Notes under the pieces: model-generated
What the model was told of the DNA's origin: nothing
Database searches by the model: none
Seen by the model: the letters and a program-made list of their open reading frames with translations, nothing else
Assembly: GCA_034434915.1 (NCBI GenBank)
Contig: DAOTYE010000004.1
Span: 1-64,000, forward strand
Source of the DNA: DAOTYE01 sp034434915
GTDB lineage: Bacteria > Chloroflexota > Dehalococcoidia > Dehalococcoidales > RBG-16-60-22
Direction: 5' to 3'
DNA: 64,000 nucleotides
Shown: positions 34,402 through 43,615 of the stretch, one piece after another
Numbering within the stretch: the stretch's first letter is position 1
Layout of the letters: every line of letters starts with the position of its first letter
Made by a program: the position numbers and the translations under genes

Positions 34402-35592
34402 ATGAAAATGGCACGCATTCTCTGTCTTTTCGTCATCTGTCTGATGGCGCTGGCTCCGGCGCATGCTGTCTTCGCCCAGCAACCAATGCTGACGGTGAAA
34501 CCGCATGATGGCCGCTACAATACTGAGATAGTAGCGGGGAATGAGTATCCTTTCACTTTTGACATTGAAAATACCGGCACGCAGGCAATCTCCAATGCTA
34601 CCTTCTCTGCTGATTTTCCCGGTGGCTGGACAGTGAAGTTTGACCCGGCGGGCTTTGCCACGGTCAATGCCTTTGAAAAGAAAAGGGTAGATGCCAATAT
34701 TACTGTGCCCAAAGATACCACCGCTGGCGACTATATTGTGACCATTAAAGTGACCGCCGCCGGAGTCCCTGAGGTTAAGATGGATATCCGGGTCACTGTA
34801 AGGGTGCCCGTAGTAGAGCCGAAGGTTGAGATGAGAGCCCTTTATCCTACCCTCTCCGGCATTGCCGGCGAACAACTGGTCTTTGAGGTGGAGTTCCTCT
34901 ATACCGCCGCCTCTCTCACTGCCGAGCCGATAACACTAAATCTCTCCACCAAGGCTCCTCCCAAGTGGACGATAGAGATGACGCCGCCCTATGAGAAAGA
35001 AAAGAAGCTCTCTGCCATCACCTTGAAGCCCGGCTTCACCTTTGGTGACAAAATCAGGGTGGCGGTAACCCCGCCCTTCCTGCCTCTCCCTGAGCCGGGC
35101 GAATATCCCATAACTCTGACCGCTGACTCCGGGCAATTCCATGCAACGATTAATCTGAAGGCGGTCATCACCGCACGCTATAACCTGACCCTTATCCCTT
35201 CCAATGAGCGTTACAATATGAAAGCGCGCGCCGGCAGGGAAAACGCTTTCTCAATTGAAGTAGGCAATATGGGCACGGCGCCGGTGGACAAAATCAACTT
35301 CACCTCCACCAAGCCCTCCGGATGGACCGTAGAGTTCAAGCCGAAAGAGCTTGAGAGCGTGGCGGCACTGGATTACACCACGGTTGAAGTAATTGTTAAA
35401 CCGCCACCTGAGACCATCGCTGGCGATTATCAGATAAGCATCCGGGCTTCCGGCACCCAGGCCACTGCTCAGGAAATGCAAATCAGGGTTACCGTGGAAA
35501 CGCCCACCCTCTGGGGCTGGATAGGCGTGGCGATTATCGCGGTGGTGATTGGCGGCTTAATCTTCATCTTTATGCGGTTCAGCAGGCGGTAA
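34402..35592 (+). CDS. Secreted/anchored NEW3-domain protein
   Basis: A 396-residue envelope protein. A signal peptide covers 1-26 (K-M-A-R-I-L-C-L-F then A-H-A-V-F-A cut site). Three immunoglobulin-like NEW3-type beta domains follow, each with N-T-G-x-x-x-I or N-M-G-T-A-P-V-D-K-I and G-W-T-V-x-F-x-P motifs. A single C-terminal helix (about 371-392) and a short basic tail anchor it. The three-gene group with the ABC ATPase and permease, spaced by 3 bases and coupled, suggests that it is the extracellular binding or adaptor part of the exporter. Confidence 0.85.
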   Translation: MKMARILCLFVICLMALAPAHAVFAQQPMLTVKPHDGRYNTEIVAGNEYPFTFDIENTGTQAISNATFSADFPGGWTVKFDPAGFATVNAFEKKRVDANITVPKDTTAGDYIVTIKVTAAGVPEVKMDIRVTVRVPVVEPKVEMRALYPTLSGIAGEQLVFEVEFLYTAASLTAEPITLNLSTKAPPKWTIEMTPPYEKEKKLSAITLKPGFTFGDKIRVAVTPPFLPLPEPGEYPITLTADSGQFHATINLKAVITARYNLTLIPSNERYNMKARAGRENAFSIEVGNMGTAPVDKINFTSTKPSGWTVEFKPKELESVAALDYTTVEVIVKPPPETIAGDYQISIRASGTQATAQEMQIRVTVETPTLWGWIGVAIIAVVIGGLIFIFMRFSRR

Positions 35593-35595
35593 GCC

Positions 35596-36531
35596 ATGAG
35601 TGAAGCTTTTGCCATTGAGACCCATGACCTCACCAAGCGCTACGATGGGACAACCGTCGTTGACCACCTGAATTTGCACATCCGCGAAAATGAGGTCTTT
35701 GGACTGCTCGGTCCGAACGGAGCCGGCAAAACCACCACCATCCTGATGTTGCTCGGCTTGACTGAGCCTGCCTCAGGAACGGCGCGTGTGTTCGGGTTTG
35801 ACCCCGTCCGCGAGCCGCTCCAGGTGAAAAAACTTGTCGGCTATCTGCCGGAGAAAGTGGGCTTTTATGAAAACCTCACCGCCCGGGAGAACCTCATGTT
35901 CATCACTGACCTCAATGGCATGAGCTATAAAGAGGGACGCCTGCGCGCCAATGAGGTGCTGGAGATGGTGGGTTTGAAGGACAGGGCGGACATGACCGTG
36001 AACAAGTTCTCCCGCGGCATGAAACAGCGCCTCGGCATCGCTGATGTCCTGGTCAAGAAGCCAAAGCTCGTTTTCCTTGATGAGCCCACATCCGGGCTTG
36101 ACCCAGAGGGCATCAACCGCCTCCTTGACCTCATCGCCAAACTGCCCAAGATGGGCACCACCGTTGTCCTTTCCTCTCACCAGCTCTACCAGGTGCAGAG
36201 AGTCTGTGATAGCGTGGGCATCCTGAGCAAAGGCAAGATGGTCATTCAGGGCTCCATTCAAGAACTGGGCAGGAAAGCGCTAGCGGGTGGACGTTACGTC
36301 ATTGAGGTGCAAACGGAAAACCCGACCGCTCAACTTGTTGACGTTATCCGGGGCATTAAGGGCGTCTCCAGCGTGGAAATTCAGGACAATAACCTGCTTA
36401 TCACCACAGAGGCAGACCTGAGAGCAGAAATATCAAAAGCAATTGTGCAGAACAACTTTATGCTTATCCAGATGAAGATTCAGGAATTTTCCCTGGATGA
36501 TATCTATATGAAATATTTCAAGGAGAATTGA
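35596..36531 (+). CDS. ABC-2 type transporter ATP-binding protein
   Basis: A 311-residue ABC ATPase of the CcmA/NatA family. Walker A is at 39-47 (G-P-N-G-A-G-K-T-T), the signature F-S-R-G-M-K-Q-R-L near 137-145, and Walker B L-V-F-L-D-E-P-T-S-G-L-D follows. The last 80 residues form the usual regulatory extension. It powers the permease encoded immediately downstream. Confidence 0.94.
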   Translation: MSEAFAIETHDLTKRYDGTTVVDHLNLHIRENEVFGLLGPNGAGKTTTILMLLGLTEPASGTARVFGFDPVREPLQVKKLVGYLPEKVGFYENLTARENLMFITDLNGMSYKEGRLRANEVLEMVGLKDRADMTVNKFSRGMKQRLGIADVLVKKPKLVFLDEPTSGLDPEGINRLLDLIAKLPKMGTTVVLSSHQLYQVQRVCDSVGILSKGKMVIQGSIQELGRKALAGGRYVIEVQTENPTAQLVDVIRGIKGVSSVEIQDNNLLITTEADLRAEISKAIVQNNFMLIQMKIQEFSLDDIYMKYFKEN

Positions 36532-36533
36532 CA

Positions 36534-37463
36534 GTGGCGGCTATCCTGCGTAAAGAACTGGCGGACTATTTTACCAGCATACGGTTTATCATATTTTTTG
36601 CCCTGACATTTCTGGCGGCGGCGGCAGGTTTGCTGGCGGCTTCTCAGAGAATCCGCAGCTTCAACATACCGGAAGGCTTTGTTTTCCTGGGACTTTATAC
36701 CACACCGGGGACAGTCCTGCCGTCACTCGCGACTCTGCTGACTTTCCTCATACCACTTATCGGCATTGCGCTTGGCTTTGATGCCATCAATAGTGAACGC
36801 ACCGGAGGCACACTGAGCCGCATCCTCTCTCAGCCAATCTTCAGGGATAGCGTCATCAACGGCAAGTTCCTCGCCGGCGTGGTTACCATGACGGTAATGA
36901 TTGGCACCACCCTGGGGCTGGTCGCCGGCTACGGTTTAGCCATGATCGGCGTCCCGCCCAAGCCGGAGGAAATCATCCGGCTCTTCATCTTTTTGGTTCT
37001 GGCGATTGCCTACGGAGCATTCTGGCTGGGCCTTGCCATGCTCTTCTCCATAGTGCTAAAACGGGTGGCATCATCCTTGCTGATTTCACTGGGTGTCTGG
37101 TTATTTTTCAGCATCTTTATCTCGCTCGTTGCGCCGGCAATCGCCAACGCCATTTCGCCGATTTCACCAGGCGGGCAGGAGGCAGAAGCCATCCGCAACT
37201 ATGAGATACAGCAGATGGTACTGCGCTTTTCGCCCAACACGCTTTTCCAAGAGGCGACCAATGCGCTTCTCCTGCCGATGATTGTAGGAAGTCTGGGAGC
37301 GGTTTCCTCCGCTCAGGCTTCTTTCATGATAGCCAACCCGCTGAGCTTCACCCAGAGCCTTGTCCTCGTCTGGCCACATCTTACCACCCTTATCAGCCTG
37401 AGCGTCATCTGCTTTGCCATAAGCTATGTGATGTTTATGCGGCAGGAAATCAGAGCTACCTGA
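36534..37463 (+). CDS. ABC-2 family permease
   Basis: A 309-residue membrane protein starting with a cytosolic R-K-E-L-A-D-Y-F amphipathic segment, then a first helix, a loop, and five more helices, the ABC-2/NatB layout. The GTG at 36534 is used because AAGGAG lies 8 bases before it; the TTG two codons earlier is too close. It exports an unknown substrate (ions, lipids, peptides). The gene is followed by a bidirectional terminator. Confidence 0.9.
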   Translation: MAAILRKELADYFTSIRFIIFFALTFLAAAAGLLAASQRIRSFNIPEGFVFLGLYTTPGTVLPSLATLLTFLIPLIGIALGFDAINSERTGGTLSRILSQPIFRDSVINGKFLAGVVTMTVMIGTTLGLVAGYGLAMIGVPPKPEEIIRLFIFLVLAIAYGAFWLGLAMLFSIVLKRVASSLLISLGVWLFFSIFISLVAPAIANAISPISPGGQEAEAIRNYEIQQMVLRFSPNTLFQEATNALLLPMIVGSLGAVSSAQASFMIANPLSFTQSLVLVWPHLTTLISLSVICFAISYVMFMRQEIRAT

Positions 37464-37487
37464 CACCAGCAATACAGGCAAAAATTT

Positions 37488-37517
37488 AGCGAGGGGTTTG
37501 AAAGCCCCTCGCTTTTT
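37488..37517. terminator. Bidirectional rho-independent terminator
   Basis: AGCGAGGGG (37488-37496) and CCCCTCGCT (37505-37513) form a 9-bp stem with an 8-base loop, followed by T residues on the plus side and preceded by AAAAATTT on the other. It sits between the convergent ABC permease and EF-G2 genes and can end both. Confidence 0.9.
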
Positions 37518-37534
37518 ATCTTCCCTTTAAATTC

Positions 37535-39613
37535 TCAGGCTTTTTCTTTCTCAGTTTCCTTCTCAGCCTGCCGTGCCTGGACTATCTTCTGGGCGATGTG
37601 CGCTGGCACTTCTTCATAATGGCTGAACTGCATGGTATAGGTGCCCCTGCCCTGGGTAAGTGAGCGCAAGTCAATAGCATAGCGCTGGACTTCCGCCAAA
37701 GGCACCTGTGCTTCAATAACATTCTTATCACCATCAGGCGTCATGCCCATCACGCGACCACGCTTGGTATTCAAGTCGCTGAGGATATCGCCGGTGGTGT
37801 CCCCGGGCACAGTAATCTTGATGTTTACAATCGGCTCAAGCAGAATAGGATTACCCTCAGCCAGCCCTTTCTTAAATGCGCCGGCGCCGGCAATCTTGAA
37901 ACAGATATCAGACGAGTCAACAGGGTGGAAACTGCCGTCATAGAGCGTGGCCCTGACATCCACGACCGGAAAGCCGGCGAGAACGCCTTCATGCATCGCC
38001 TCTTTGACACCCTTCTCCACCGCCGGAATATAGTTGCGCGGCACCGCACCGCCTACCACCCTTTCCGTGAACTCAACGCCACTGCCCCTGGGCAATGGCT
38101 CCAGCTCCATGATGACATGCCCGTACTGCCCGTGACCACCGCTCTGCTTCTTATGCTTGAACTCAGCATTTGCTTTGGTGGTGATGGTCTCCTTATACGG
38201 CACCTTGGGAGTGGTCAGCTCTACATTCACGCCGAACTTGCGCATCATCTTGTCAGCAGATACTGATACCTGCGTCTCGCCCATACCGTAGAGCACAGTT
38301 TCCCCGGTGTCCGGGTCGCGCTGGACCTTGAGGGTGGGGTCTTCATCGGCAATTCTGCTCAGAGCCGCACCGAGCTTGTCCAGGTCCGCTTTTGTCTTGG
38401 GATAGACCGCCATGCCGTAGATAGGCTCAGGAAACTTAAGAGGCGGCAGTTTTACCGGCTTGTCCTGTCTGCACAAGGTATCTCCGGTGCCGGTCACATT
38501 GAGCTTGGCTACTGCGCCGATATCTCCGGCTGTGATTTTAGCCACCGGCTCCTGGGTTTTTCCTCTCAGAATGAATAGCTGTCCGATACGCTCCGCACTG
38601 CCCCTGCTGGAGTTCCACACCACAGAGTTGCTCTCAATGGCGCCACTGAAGATGCGGAAGTAGGTCAGCTTGCCCACGTATGGGTCAGCGCTTGTCTTGA
38701 AAACAAGCGCGGCAAGAGGCGCGTCTTCCGCTGGCTTCATTTTCTGCTCTGTGGAATCGCTCAGGATAACAAACTCGCGCTCCTTCGGTGAGGGCAGGTA
38801 GTCATAAATGGCATCAAGCAAGAAATTCATGCCGAAGTTCTGAAGCGCCGAACCCGCCAGCACCGGTACGATGCGGCCGGTAGCTACACCCTGCCGCAGA
38901 CCGTTTTTCAGCTCTTCCGGAGTCAATTCTCCGCCGCCCAGGTACTTCTCAATGAGCTTATCGTCAGTCTCCGCAATGGCTTCCACCAGCTTTTCGCGGA
39001 AGGAGGCCACCCTGTCTTTAAGGTCAGCTGGCATCTCAGTTTCCTTAGCCGGGGAGCCGGTGAATGCTTTCAGCGTCATAAGGTCAACAACGCCCTTAAA
39101 CCCGGTATGTGCGCCTATGGCTACCTGCACCGGCAGGCATTTATTGCCCAGTTTGGTGCGGATGGCTTCCACGGTGCGGAAGAAATCAGCGTTCTCACGG
39201 TCCATCTTGTTCACAAAGATGATGCGCGGCAACTGCGCTTCCTCGCAGTACTTCCAGACCTGCTCTGTGCCCACCTCTACGCCGGAGGCGGCGCACACAG
39301 CAATGACAGCGCTCTCACTCACGCGCATCGCCGCGATGACATCAGCTACAAAGTCAGCATAGCCCGGGGTATCAATAATATTGATTTTGGTGTCGCGCCA
39401 CTGGCACGGCAAAAGAGATAGCTTGATGCTTATTTTGCGCTTGACTTCATCCGGGTCATAGTCACCGGTGGTGCTCCCTTCGTCAACCTTGCCCATTCTG
39501 TTTATGGCGCCGGCGGTGAAGAGAATGGCTTCACCCATTGATGTTTTGCCGGCACCTGAGTGGGAAAGGAGCACAGTATTGCGGATTTTGTCTAAAGTAA
39601 CCTGCTGTGCCAT
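37535..39613 (-). CDS. Elongation factor G-like GTPase (EF-G2 type)
   Basis: A 692-residue translational GTPase with all five EF-G domains. The P-loop is S17-H-S-G-A-G-K-T24; the G3 motif is D81-T-P-G-Y85, with tyrosine instead of the catalytic histidine found in EF-G, EF-Tu and TetM. N-K-M-D is intact. This combination defines the EF-G2/EF-G-like group, which binds ribosomes but has uncertain function. No rps or tuf genes are nearby, so it is the extra paralogue and not the housekeeping fusA. The start ATG follows AGGTGA. Confidence 0.9.
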   Translation of the reverse strand: MAQQVTLDKIRNTVLLSHSGAGKTSMGEAILFTAGAINRMGKVDEGSTTGDYDPDEVKRKISIKLSLLPCQWRDTKINIIDTPGYADFVADVIAAMRVSESAVIAVCAASGVEVGTEQVWKYCEEAQLPRIIFVNKMDRENADFFRTVEAIRTKLGNKCLPVQVAIGAHTGFKGVVDLMTLKAFTGSPAKETEMPADLKDRVASFREKLVEAIAETDDKLIEKYLGGGELTPEELKNGLRQGVATGRIVPVLAGSALQNFGMNFLLDAIYDYLPSPKEREFVILSDSTEQKMKPAEDAPLAALVFKTSADPYVGKLTYFRIFSGAIESNSVVWNSSRGSAERIGQLFILRGKTQEPVAKITAGDIGAVAKLNVTGTGDTLCRQDKPVKLPPLKFPEPIYGMAVYPKTKADLDKLGAALSRIADEDPTLKVQRDPDTGETVLYGMGETQVSVSADKMMRKFGVNVELTTPKVPYKETITTKANAEFKHKKQSGGHGQYGHVIMELEPLPRGSGVEFTERVVGGAVPRNYIPAVEKGVKEAMHEGVLAGFPVVDVRATLYDGSFHPVDSSDICFKIAGAGAFKKGLAEGNPILLEPIVNIKITVPGDTTGDILSDLNTKRGRVMGMTPDGDKNVIEAQVPLAEVQRYAIDLRSLTQGRGTYTMQFSHYEEVPAHIAQKIVQARQAEKETEKEKA

Positions 39614-39650
39614 GGTATCACCTGCTCTCTAGGTAACGTTACGGAATACT

Positions 39651-39680
39651 ATTATACCCGCAATGAGGGCATGACGGCAA
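39651..39680 (-). promoter_or_regulatory. Promoter of the EF-G2 gene
   Basis: On the minus strand, TTGCCG (39675-39680) and TATAAT (39651-39656) are 18 bases apart, between the nadE stop and the EF-G2 start. The palindrome GTAACGTTAC lies between the -10 and the start codon. Confidence 0.6.
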
Positions 39681-39688
39681 ATGTGGCG

Positions 39689-40417
39689 CTAGAAATCAGG
39701 AATGGGCGGGAGAGCGCGTTTATGGGCATTAGCATTCAGCCTGGCTTCTATCTTCGCCTTGATTTCCGGCGGGACTCTGCCACCCAGCAGGTAGCCGTCA
39801 ACAAAATCGTAGCTGAAGCCTAATTCTCCCTCTGAAGTCTGCCCTGCCCACAGTCCGGCTGACGGAGGCTTGGCGATAATTTCTTCCGGCACTCCGAGAA
39901 ACCTAGCAAGCTCTTTCACCTGCCGTTTGACCAGATTGCCCAGGGGCATGATGTCCACACCGCCATCGCCATACTTGGTGAAATAGCCCACCGCCAGCTC
40001 GCTCCGATTACTTGAGCCCACCACCAGGTATTTGAGCTGGTTGGCGATGTAGTATAGAGTGACCATCCTGAGCCTTGACTTGAGATTGGCTTGCGCCAGA
40101 CGGCGGTCAGCCTCGTCCTTTTTGAAATCGGGCAGGAGCTTTACCAGTTTTTCAAAAATTTCGTCAAGGCAGACTTCAACAGTGGAGATACCAAATTTTT
40201 CCGCCACCAGCAGGGCATGGGCTTTATCCTGCTCATTGCTGTAGCACGGCATGATGACGCCCAGCGTGGCATCAGGAAGCGCCTTCTTACATACTGCCGC
40301 CAGCAGGGAGGAATCAATACCGCCACTCAGTCCAATCACCACCCCCTTACACCCCGCTGTCTTCACCTTTTCCTTCAGCCAGATAATCAGTTTATCCACC
40401 AATTGTGCATTATCCAT
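39689..40417 (-). CDS. nadE: NH3-dependent NAD+ synthetase
   Basis: A 242-residue enzyme that amidates deamido-NAD to NAD using ammonia and ATP. The PP-loop S31-G-G-I-D-S-S37 binds ATP pyrophosphate. S-S-N-R-S-E-L-A-V-G-Y-F-T-K-Y-G-D-G and P-P-S-A-G-L-W-x-G-Q-T-S-E-G-E-L-G are NadE signatures. It has no glutaminase domain, so ammonia is the nitrogen source. It is divergent from fmdB, with separate promoters in the 119-base gap. Confidence 0.95.
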   Translation of the reverse strand: MDNAQLVDKLIIWLKEKVKTAGCKGVVIGLSGGIDSSLLAAVCKKALPDATLGVIMPCYSNEQDKAHALLVAEKFGISTVEVCLDEIFEKLVKLLPDFKKDEADRRLAQANLKSRLRMVTLYYIANQLKYLVVGSSNRSELAVGYFTKYGDGGVDIMPLGNLVKRQVKELARFLGVPEEIIAKPPSAGLWAGQTSEGELGFSYDFVDGYLLGGRVPPEIKAKIEARLNANAHKRALPPIPDF

Positions 40418-40442
40418 AAAGCCCTCCGCGCGAGTTGTAACC

Positions 40443-40472
40443 AGTATACCCGCCTGTGGGCACTGTGGTCAA
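40443..40472 (-). promoter_or_regulatory. Promoter of nadE
   Basis: Minus-strand TTGACC (40467-40472) and TATACT (40443-40448) with 18 bases between them, 26 bases upstream of the nadE ATG. Confidence 0.65.
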
Positions 40473-40489
40473 AACCCGTCAGAACATGC

Positions 40490-40518
40490 TTGACCCCTCT
40501 GCGGAAAAGACGTAAACT
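40490..40518 (+). promoter_or_regulatory. Promoter of fmdB
   Basis: TTGACC (40490-40495) and TAAACT (40513-40518) with a 17-base spacer, 19 bases before the ATG of the FmdB-type gene. Confidence 0.55.
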
Positions 40519-40536
40519 TAAAACGGGTGAGATGAA

Positions 40537-40767
40537 ATGCCCATCTATGAATACGTCTGCAATGAATGCGGATGCAAGTTTGAGCTGATGCGCCCCATCA
40601 GTCAGGCTGATGACAGAGCTGACTGCCCCAAGTGCCAGAAAACTGCCCGCAGGACTGTTTCCCGGTTTGCTTCTTTTTCTAAAAGCGCTTCCGGCGCCAG
40701 CACGGCCATCGGCGGCAGTTCATGCAGTGGCTGTAGCTCCTCCAGTTGTGCCACCTGCGGACACTAA
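40537..40767 (+). CDS. FmdB-family zinc-ribbon protein
   Basis: A 76-residue protein. P-I-Y-E-Y-V-C-N-E-C-G opens it, with cysteines 8, 11, 30 and 33 forming the zinc ribbon and R-R-T-V-S-R-F following. The serine- and cysteine-rich tail (S-C-S-G-C-S and C-A-T-C-G-H) is common in the family. FmdB was named as a putative regulator of formamidase genes, but the general role is unknown. The DUF763 gene begins 11 bases after its stop. Confidence 0.9.
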   Translation: MPIYEYVCNECGCKFELMRPISQADDRADCPKCQKTARRTVSRFASFSKSASGASTAIGGSSCSGCSSSSCATCGH

Positions 40768-40778
40768 CCGGAGCAAAT

Positions 40779-41867
40779 GTGGCTACACGCACCGGCATCG
40801 CCAATCTGCCTCTCCACCACGGCAAAGCTCCACCCTGGCTTTTCCAGCGCATGGTAAGGCTGGCGCGGGAAATCACCATCGCCATCGTAATTGAGTTCGG
40901 TCCGGAAGAAGTGCTGAGACGGCTCTCCCACCCTTACTGGTTCCAGGCACTGGGCTGTGTGCTGGGCTTTGACTGGCACTCCAGCGGGGTGACCACTACC
41001 CTCTGCGGCGCACTCAAGGAGGGGTTAAAAGGAATGGAACGCCGCCTCGGTTTGTTCGTCGCCGGCGGCAAGGGCAGGACATCGCGCCAGACCCCGGGTG
41101 AAATAGAGACCTGGGGCGACCGTCTTTCCCTTAATCCGGCACCTCTGGTATATGCCAGCCGCATGTCCGCCAAAGTAGACAGTGCCGCCCTCCAGGACGG
41201 CTACCAGCTCTACCACCACACCTTCTTGTTCACCAGCAAAGGCTTCTGGGCGGTGGTGCAACAGGGAATGAACGAGACCAACCGCTACGCCCGCCGTTAC
41301 CACTGGCTGGGGGAGACGGTGAGCGACTTCGTCAATGAACCACACGCCGGCATCCTTACTGAAAAAACAGGCACCGCCCTGAACCTGGTGGCAAGCGAAA
41401 GCTCCCCGGCGCGGATTACCATCACCGGTATTGCCACTGAAGAAAAGCCGGAGAAAGTCATCGCTGACCTGAAAAAGTTGAAAACGCTGACCCTGCCCCG
41501 CCGCCATGAAATAATGTTGAATGACCTCCACCCTGATAGTTTGAGCAAAATTGTCCTCAGCACCTATGAGCGCCAGCCGCAGAACTTTGAGCAGTTGCTG
41601 AGCCTGCCCGGCGTGGGACCAAAGACCATCCGCGCCCTGAGCCTTATCTCGGAATTGATTTACGGCGTCCCGCCCAGCTACCGCGACCCCGCCCGCTATA
41701 GCTTTGCCCACGGCGGCAAGGACGGTATCCCATACCCAGTGGACAGGAAGACATACGACCAGAGCATTGAAGTCTTGCACCGTGCTATTATAAAGGCAAA
41801 GCTTGGACTGAGTGAAAAGAACGAGGCAATGAACAGATTGGGCAGAATGAGCAGTGAACTAGCTTGA
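40779..41867 (+). CDS. DUF763 protein with helix-hairpin-helix
   Basis: A 362-residue protein of the DUF763 family, found mostly in archaea and thermophiles. It starts R-T-G-I-A-N-L-P-L-H-H-G-K-A-P-P-W-L-F, the usual family N-terminus. A helix-hairpin-helix motif (L-S-L-P-G-V-G-P-K-T-I-R-A-L) near 280 suggests DNA binding. Function is not established; a nuclease or repair role is sometimes guessed. The GTG at 40779 follows GGAG by 5 bases; longer readings overlap fmdB. Confidence 0.85.
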   Translation: MATRTGIANLPLHHGKAPPWLFQRMVRLAREITIAIVIEFGPEEVLRRLSHPYWFQALGCVLGFDWHSSGVTTTLCGALKEGLKGMERRLGLFVAGGKGRTSRQTPGEIETWGDRLSLNPAPLVYASRMSAKVDSAALQDGYQLYHHTFLFTSKGFWAVVQQGMNETNRYARRYHWLGETVSDFVNEPHAGILTEKTGTALNLVASESSPARITITGIATEEKPEKVIADLKKLKTLTLPRRHEIMLNDLHPDSLSKIVLSTYERQPQNFEQLLSLPGVGPKTIRALSLISELIYGVPPSYRDPARYSFAHGGKDGIPYPVDRKTYDQSIEVLHRAIIKAKLGLSEKNEAMNRLGRMSSELA

Positions 41868-41882
41868 AAGGAGCGCTAACCG

Positions 41883-43187
41883 ATGTCAAACGCAGAGCTC
41901 GCCAGAAGGGCAAACAAAGTATTAGCCGGCGCCCATACTAACCTGCCGGGCAGCGGTTTTTCCCCCCGTTTTATCGTCAGGGCTGAGGGATGTCATCTCT
42001 GGGACGCGGACGGGAAAGAGTATATTGACTTTGTCCTATCAGCGGGACCGCTCATCTTCGGGCACAATAACCCGGAATACATTCAGGCGCTGAAGCAACA
42101 ACTGGATGTGTTGTGGTCGCTGAACTCCACCATTTATCAGGAAGCGGCGATAGAGGTGGAGGCGGCGGAAAAAATCGCCCAGCACGTGCCCTGCGCGGAA
42201 AAAGTCCATTTTAACCCCACTGGCACGGAGACTGTCCAGCTTGCCCTCAGGCTTGCCCGCGCCTATACCCGCCGCCCTTATTTCATCCGCTTTGAAGGGC
42301 ATTATCACGGCTGGTTTGACAATATCCTGGGCGGAAGCGTGGCTGAAACAACAGAAGAAAAACCTTTTCCTATAGAAAACCCGGAAACGCTGACAGCCGC
42401 CGGCAGAGACCCGGCGTCCTTAAAACAGGGCTTCCTCCTGCCGTGGAACGATGCCGATGTTCTGGAACAGGTCCTCAAAAAATACGGGGAAGAAGTGGCG
42501 CTGGTTATCATGGAGCCAATCCTGTGCAATGCCGGCTGTTGTCCGCCCAGGCAGGGGTATCTGGAAAAAGTGAGAGAGCTATGCACGAAGTACGGCGTCG
42601 TCCTGTGCTTTGACGAGGTCATCACCGGTTTCAGAGTAGGGCTTAGCTGTGCCCAGGGCATGCTGGGAGTGACGCCGGACATCGCCACCTTCGGCAAAGC
42701 GATGGCGGGCGGTCTTCCGCTGGCTGGTTTTGCCGGCAGGAAAGACATGATGGACCTCATGCTACAGGGAAAAGTGACTTCTGGAGGGACCTTCGGCAGA
42801 TATCCTCTGGGCATGGCTGGCGTGGTGGCAAGCGTAAAGATTCTGGAAAAGGACAACGGCGCGTTCTACCGGAAGATTGACCGCACCCAGAAGCGCCTGG
42901 AGGACGGACTGCGGGAAATCAGCAAGCGGCGCGGCATACCCCTGTTCATTCAGGGCACAAGAGGCGTCTTCATCACCCGCTTCATGGATACGGACAAGAA
43001 GGTGGCCTATACCGTCAGGGACTTCAAGGGAGTGGACGCTCAGAAGGAGCGGCGCTGGGCGGAGATGATGGCAGAGGAAGGGATTATCCTCATGTTCGGC
43101 GGCAGGTTTTATATCAGCTCTGCCCACACTGATGCTGATATAGACCGGGCGCTTGAGTGTGCGGATAAAGTGATGGGGAGAATGTAG
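41883..43187 (+). CDS. Glutamate-1-semialdehyde aminomutase-like class III aminotransferase
   Basis: A 434-residue PLP enzyme. The PLP lysine is K272 in F-G-K-A-M-A-G-G-L-P-L-A-G; D-E-V-I-T-G-F-R-V-G holds the ring-binding aspartate. Overall it is close to HemL (glutamate-1-semialdehyde to 5-aminolevulinate), but the usual V-N-S-G-T-E-A is F-N-P-T-G-T-E-T, and no other heme genes are near. It may act on another amino acid or amine. The ATG follows AAAGGAGCG. Confidence 0.8.
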   Translation: MSNAELARRANKVLAGAHTNLPGSGFSPRFIVRAEGCHLWDADGKEYIDFVLSAGPLIFGHNNPEYIQALKQQLDVLWSLNSTIYQEAAIEVEAAEKIAQHVPCAEKVHFNPTGTETVQLALRLARAYTRRPYFIRFEGHYHGWFDNILGGSVAETTEEKPFPIENPETLTAAGRDPASLKQGFLLPWNDADVLEQVLKKYGEEVALVIMEPILCNAGCCPPRQGYLEKVRELCTKYGVVLCFDEVITGFRVGLSCAQGMLGVTPDIATFGKAMAGGLPLAGFAGRKDMMDLMLQGKVTSGGTFGRYPLGMAGVVASVKILEKDNGAFYRKIDRTQKRLEDGLREISKRRGIPLFIQGTRGVFITRFMDTDKKVAYTVRDFKGVDAQKERRWAEMMAEEGIILMFGGRFYISSAHTDADIDRALECADKVMGRM

Positions 43188-43358
43188 GCAAGAAAGCCTT
43201 CAGCCCGGCGTGTCAGAGAGTTCGTGAGATATGCACAGGATGAGTACGAGACCGGTTATGAGGTCAGTATAGCGCTAATGAGCGCGCTATTTACTATTTA
43301 ACAGAGCGACCGGCTCATTGCGTTCCCCGTTCAGCACATCGCCTGAAGCATACTGAGG

Positions 43359-43600
43359 TTACTTCAGTGGCAGGTCATAGACGCGCCGTTGCTTTTATAG
43401 TAGTGCCCGCCGGAAGTATCCATCAGTTTGCTGATGCCTTCATTATTTTCCCAGAGCAGTGAGACAGCGCACTCAAGATAGTGCTTGGACAGCAGGTAGC
43501 CAACCGCCTGTGAGGCAAGGAGTGCTGGTATGCCCAGCCGGCGATACTGCGGCTTTATGCCCAGGAACATGCCTCTAACCGCGCGTCTCCAAATGGTATT
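43359..43600 (-). pseudogene. Decayed GNAT acetyltransferase
   Basis: On the minus strand the frame R-R-A-V-R-G-M-F-L-G-I-K-P-Q-Y-R-R-L-G-I-P-A-L-L (joined) is the acetyl-CoA-binding part of a GNAT fold, followed by a W-x-x-x-x-N and a G-G-H-Y-Y-K motif. The frame then shifts: the next frame gives R-V-Y-D-L-P-L-K and a stop at 43359-43361, the expected continuation. The N-terminal half is missing, with a stop upstream. The 171 bases between the HemL-like stop and this remnant hold only a small hairpin (ATAGCGC/GCGCTAT near 43269). Confidence 0.6.
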
Positions 43601-43615
43601 TCTTCAATGGTGAGG

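Noticed and set aside
43188..43358. ATAGCGC/GCGCTAT hairpin as a terminator of the HemL-like gene
   Set aside because: The stem is short and not followed by a T-run; kept only as a note.
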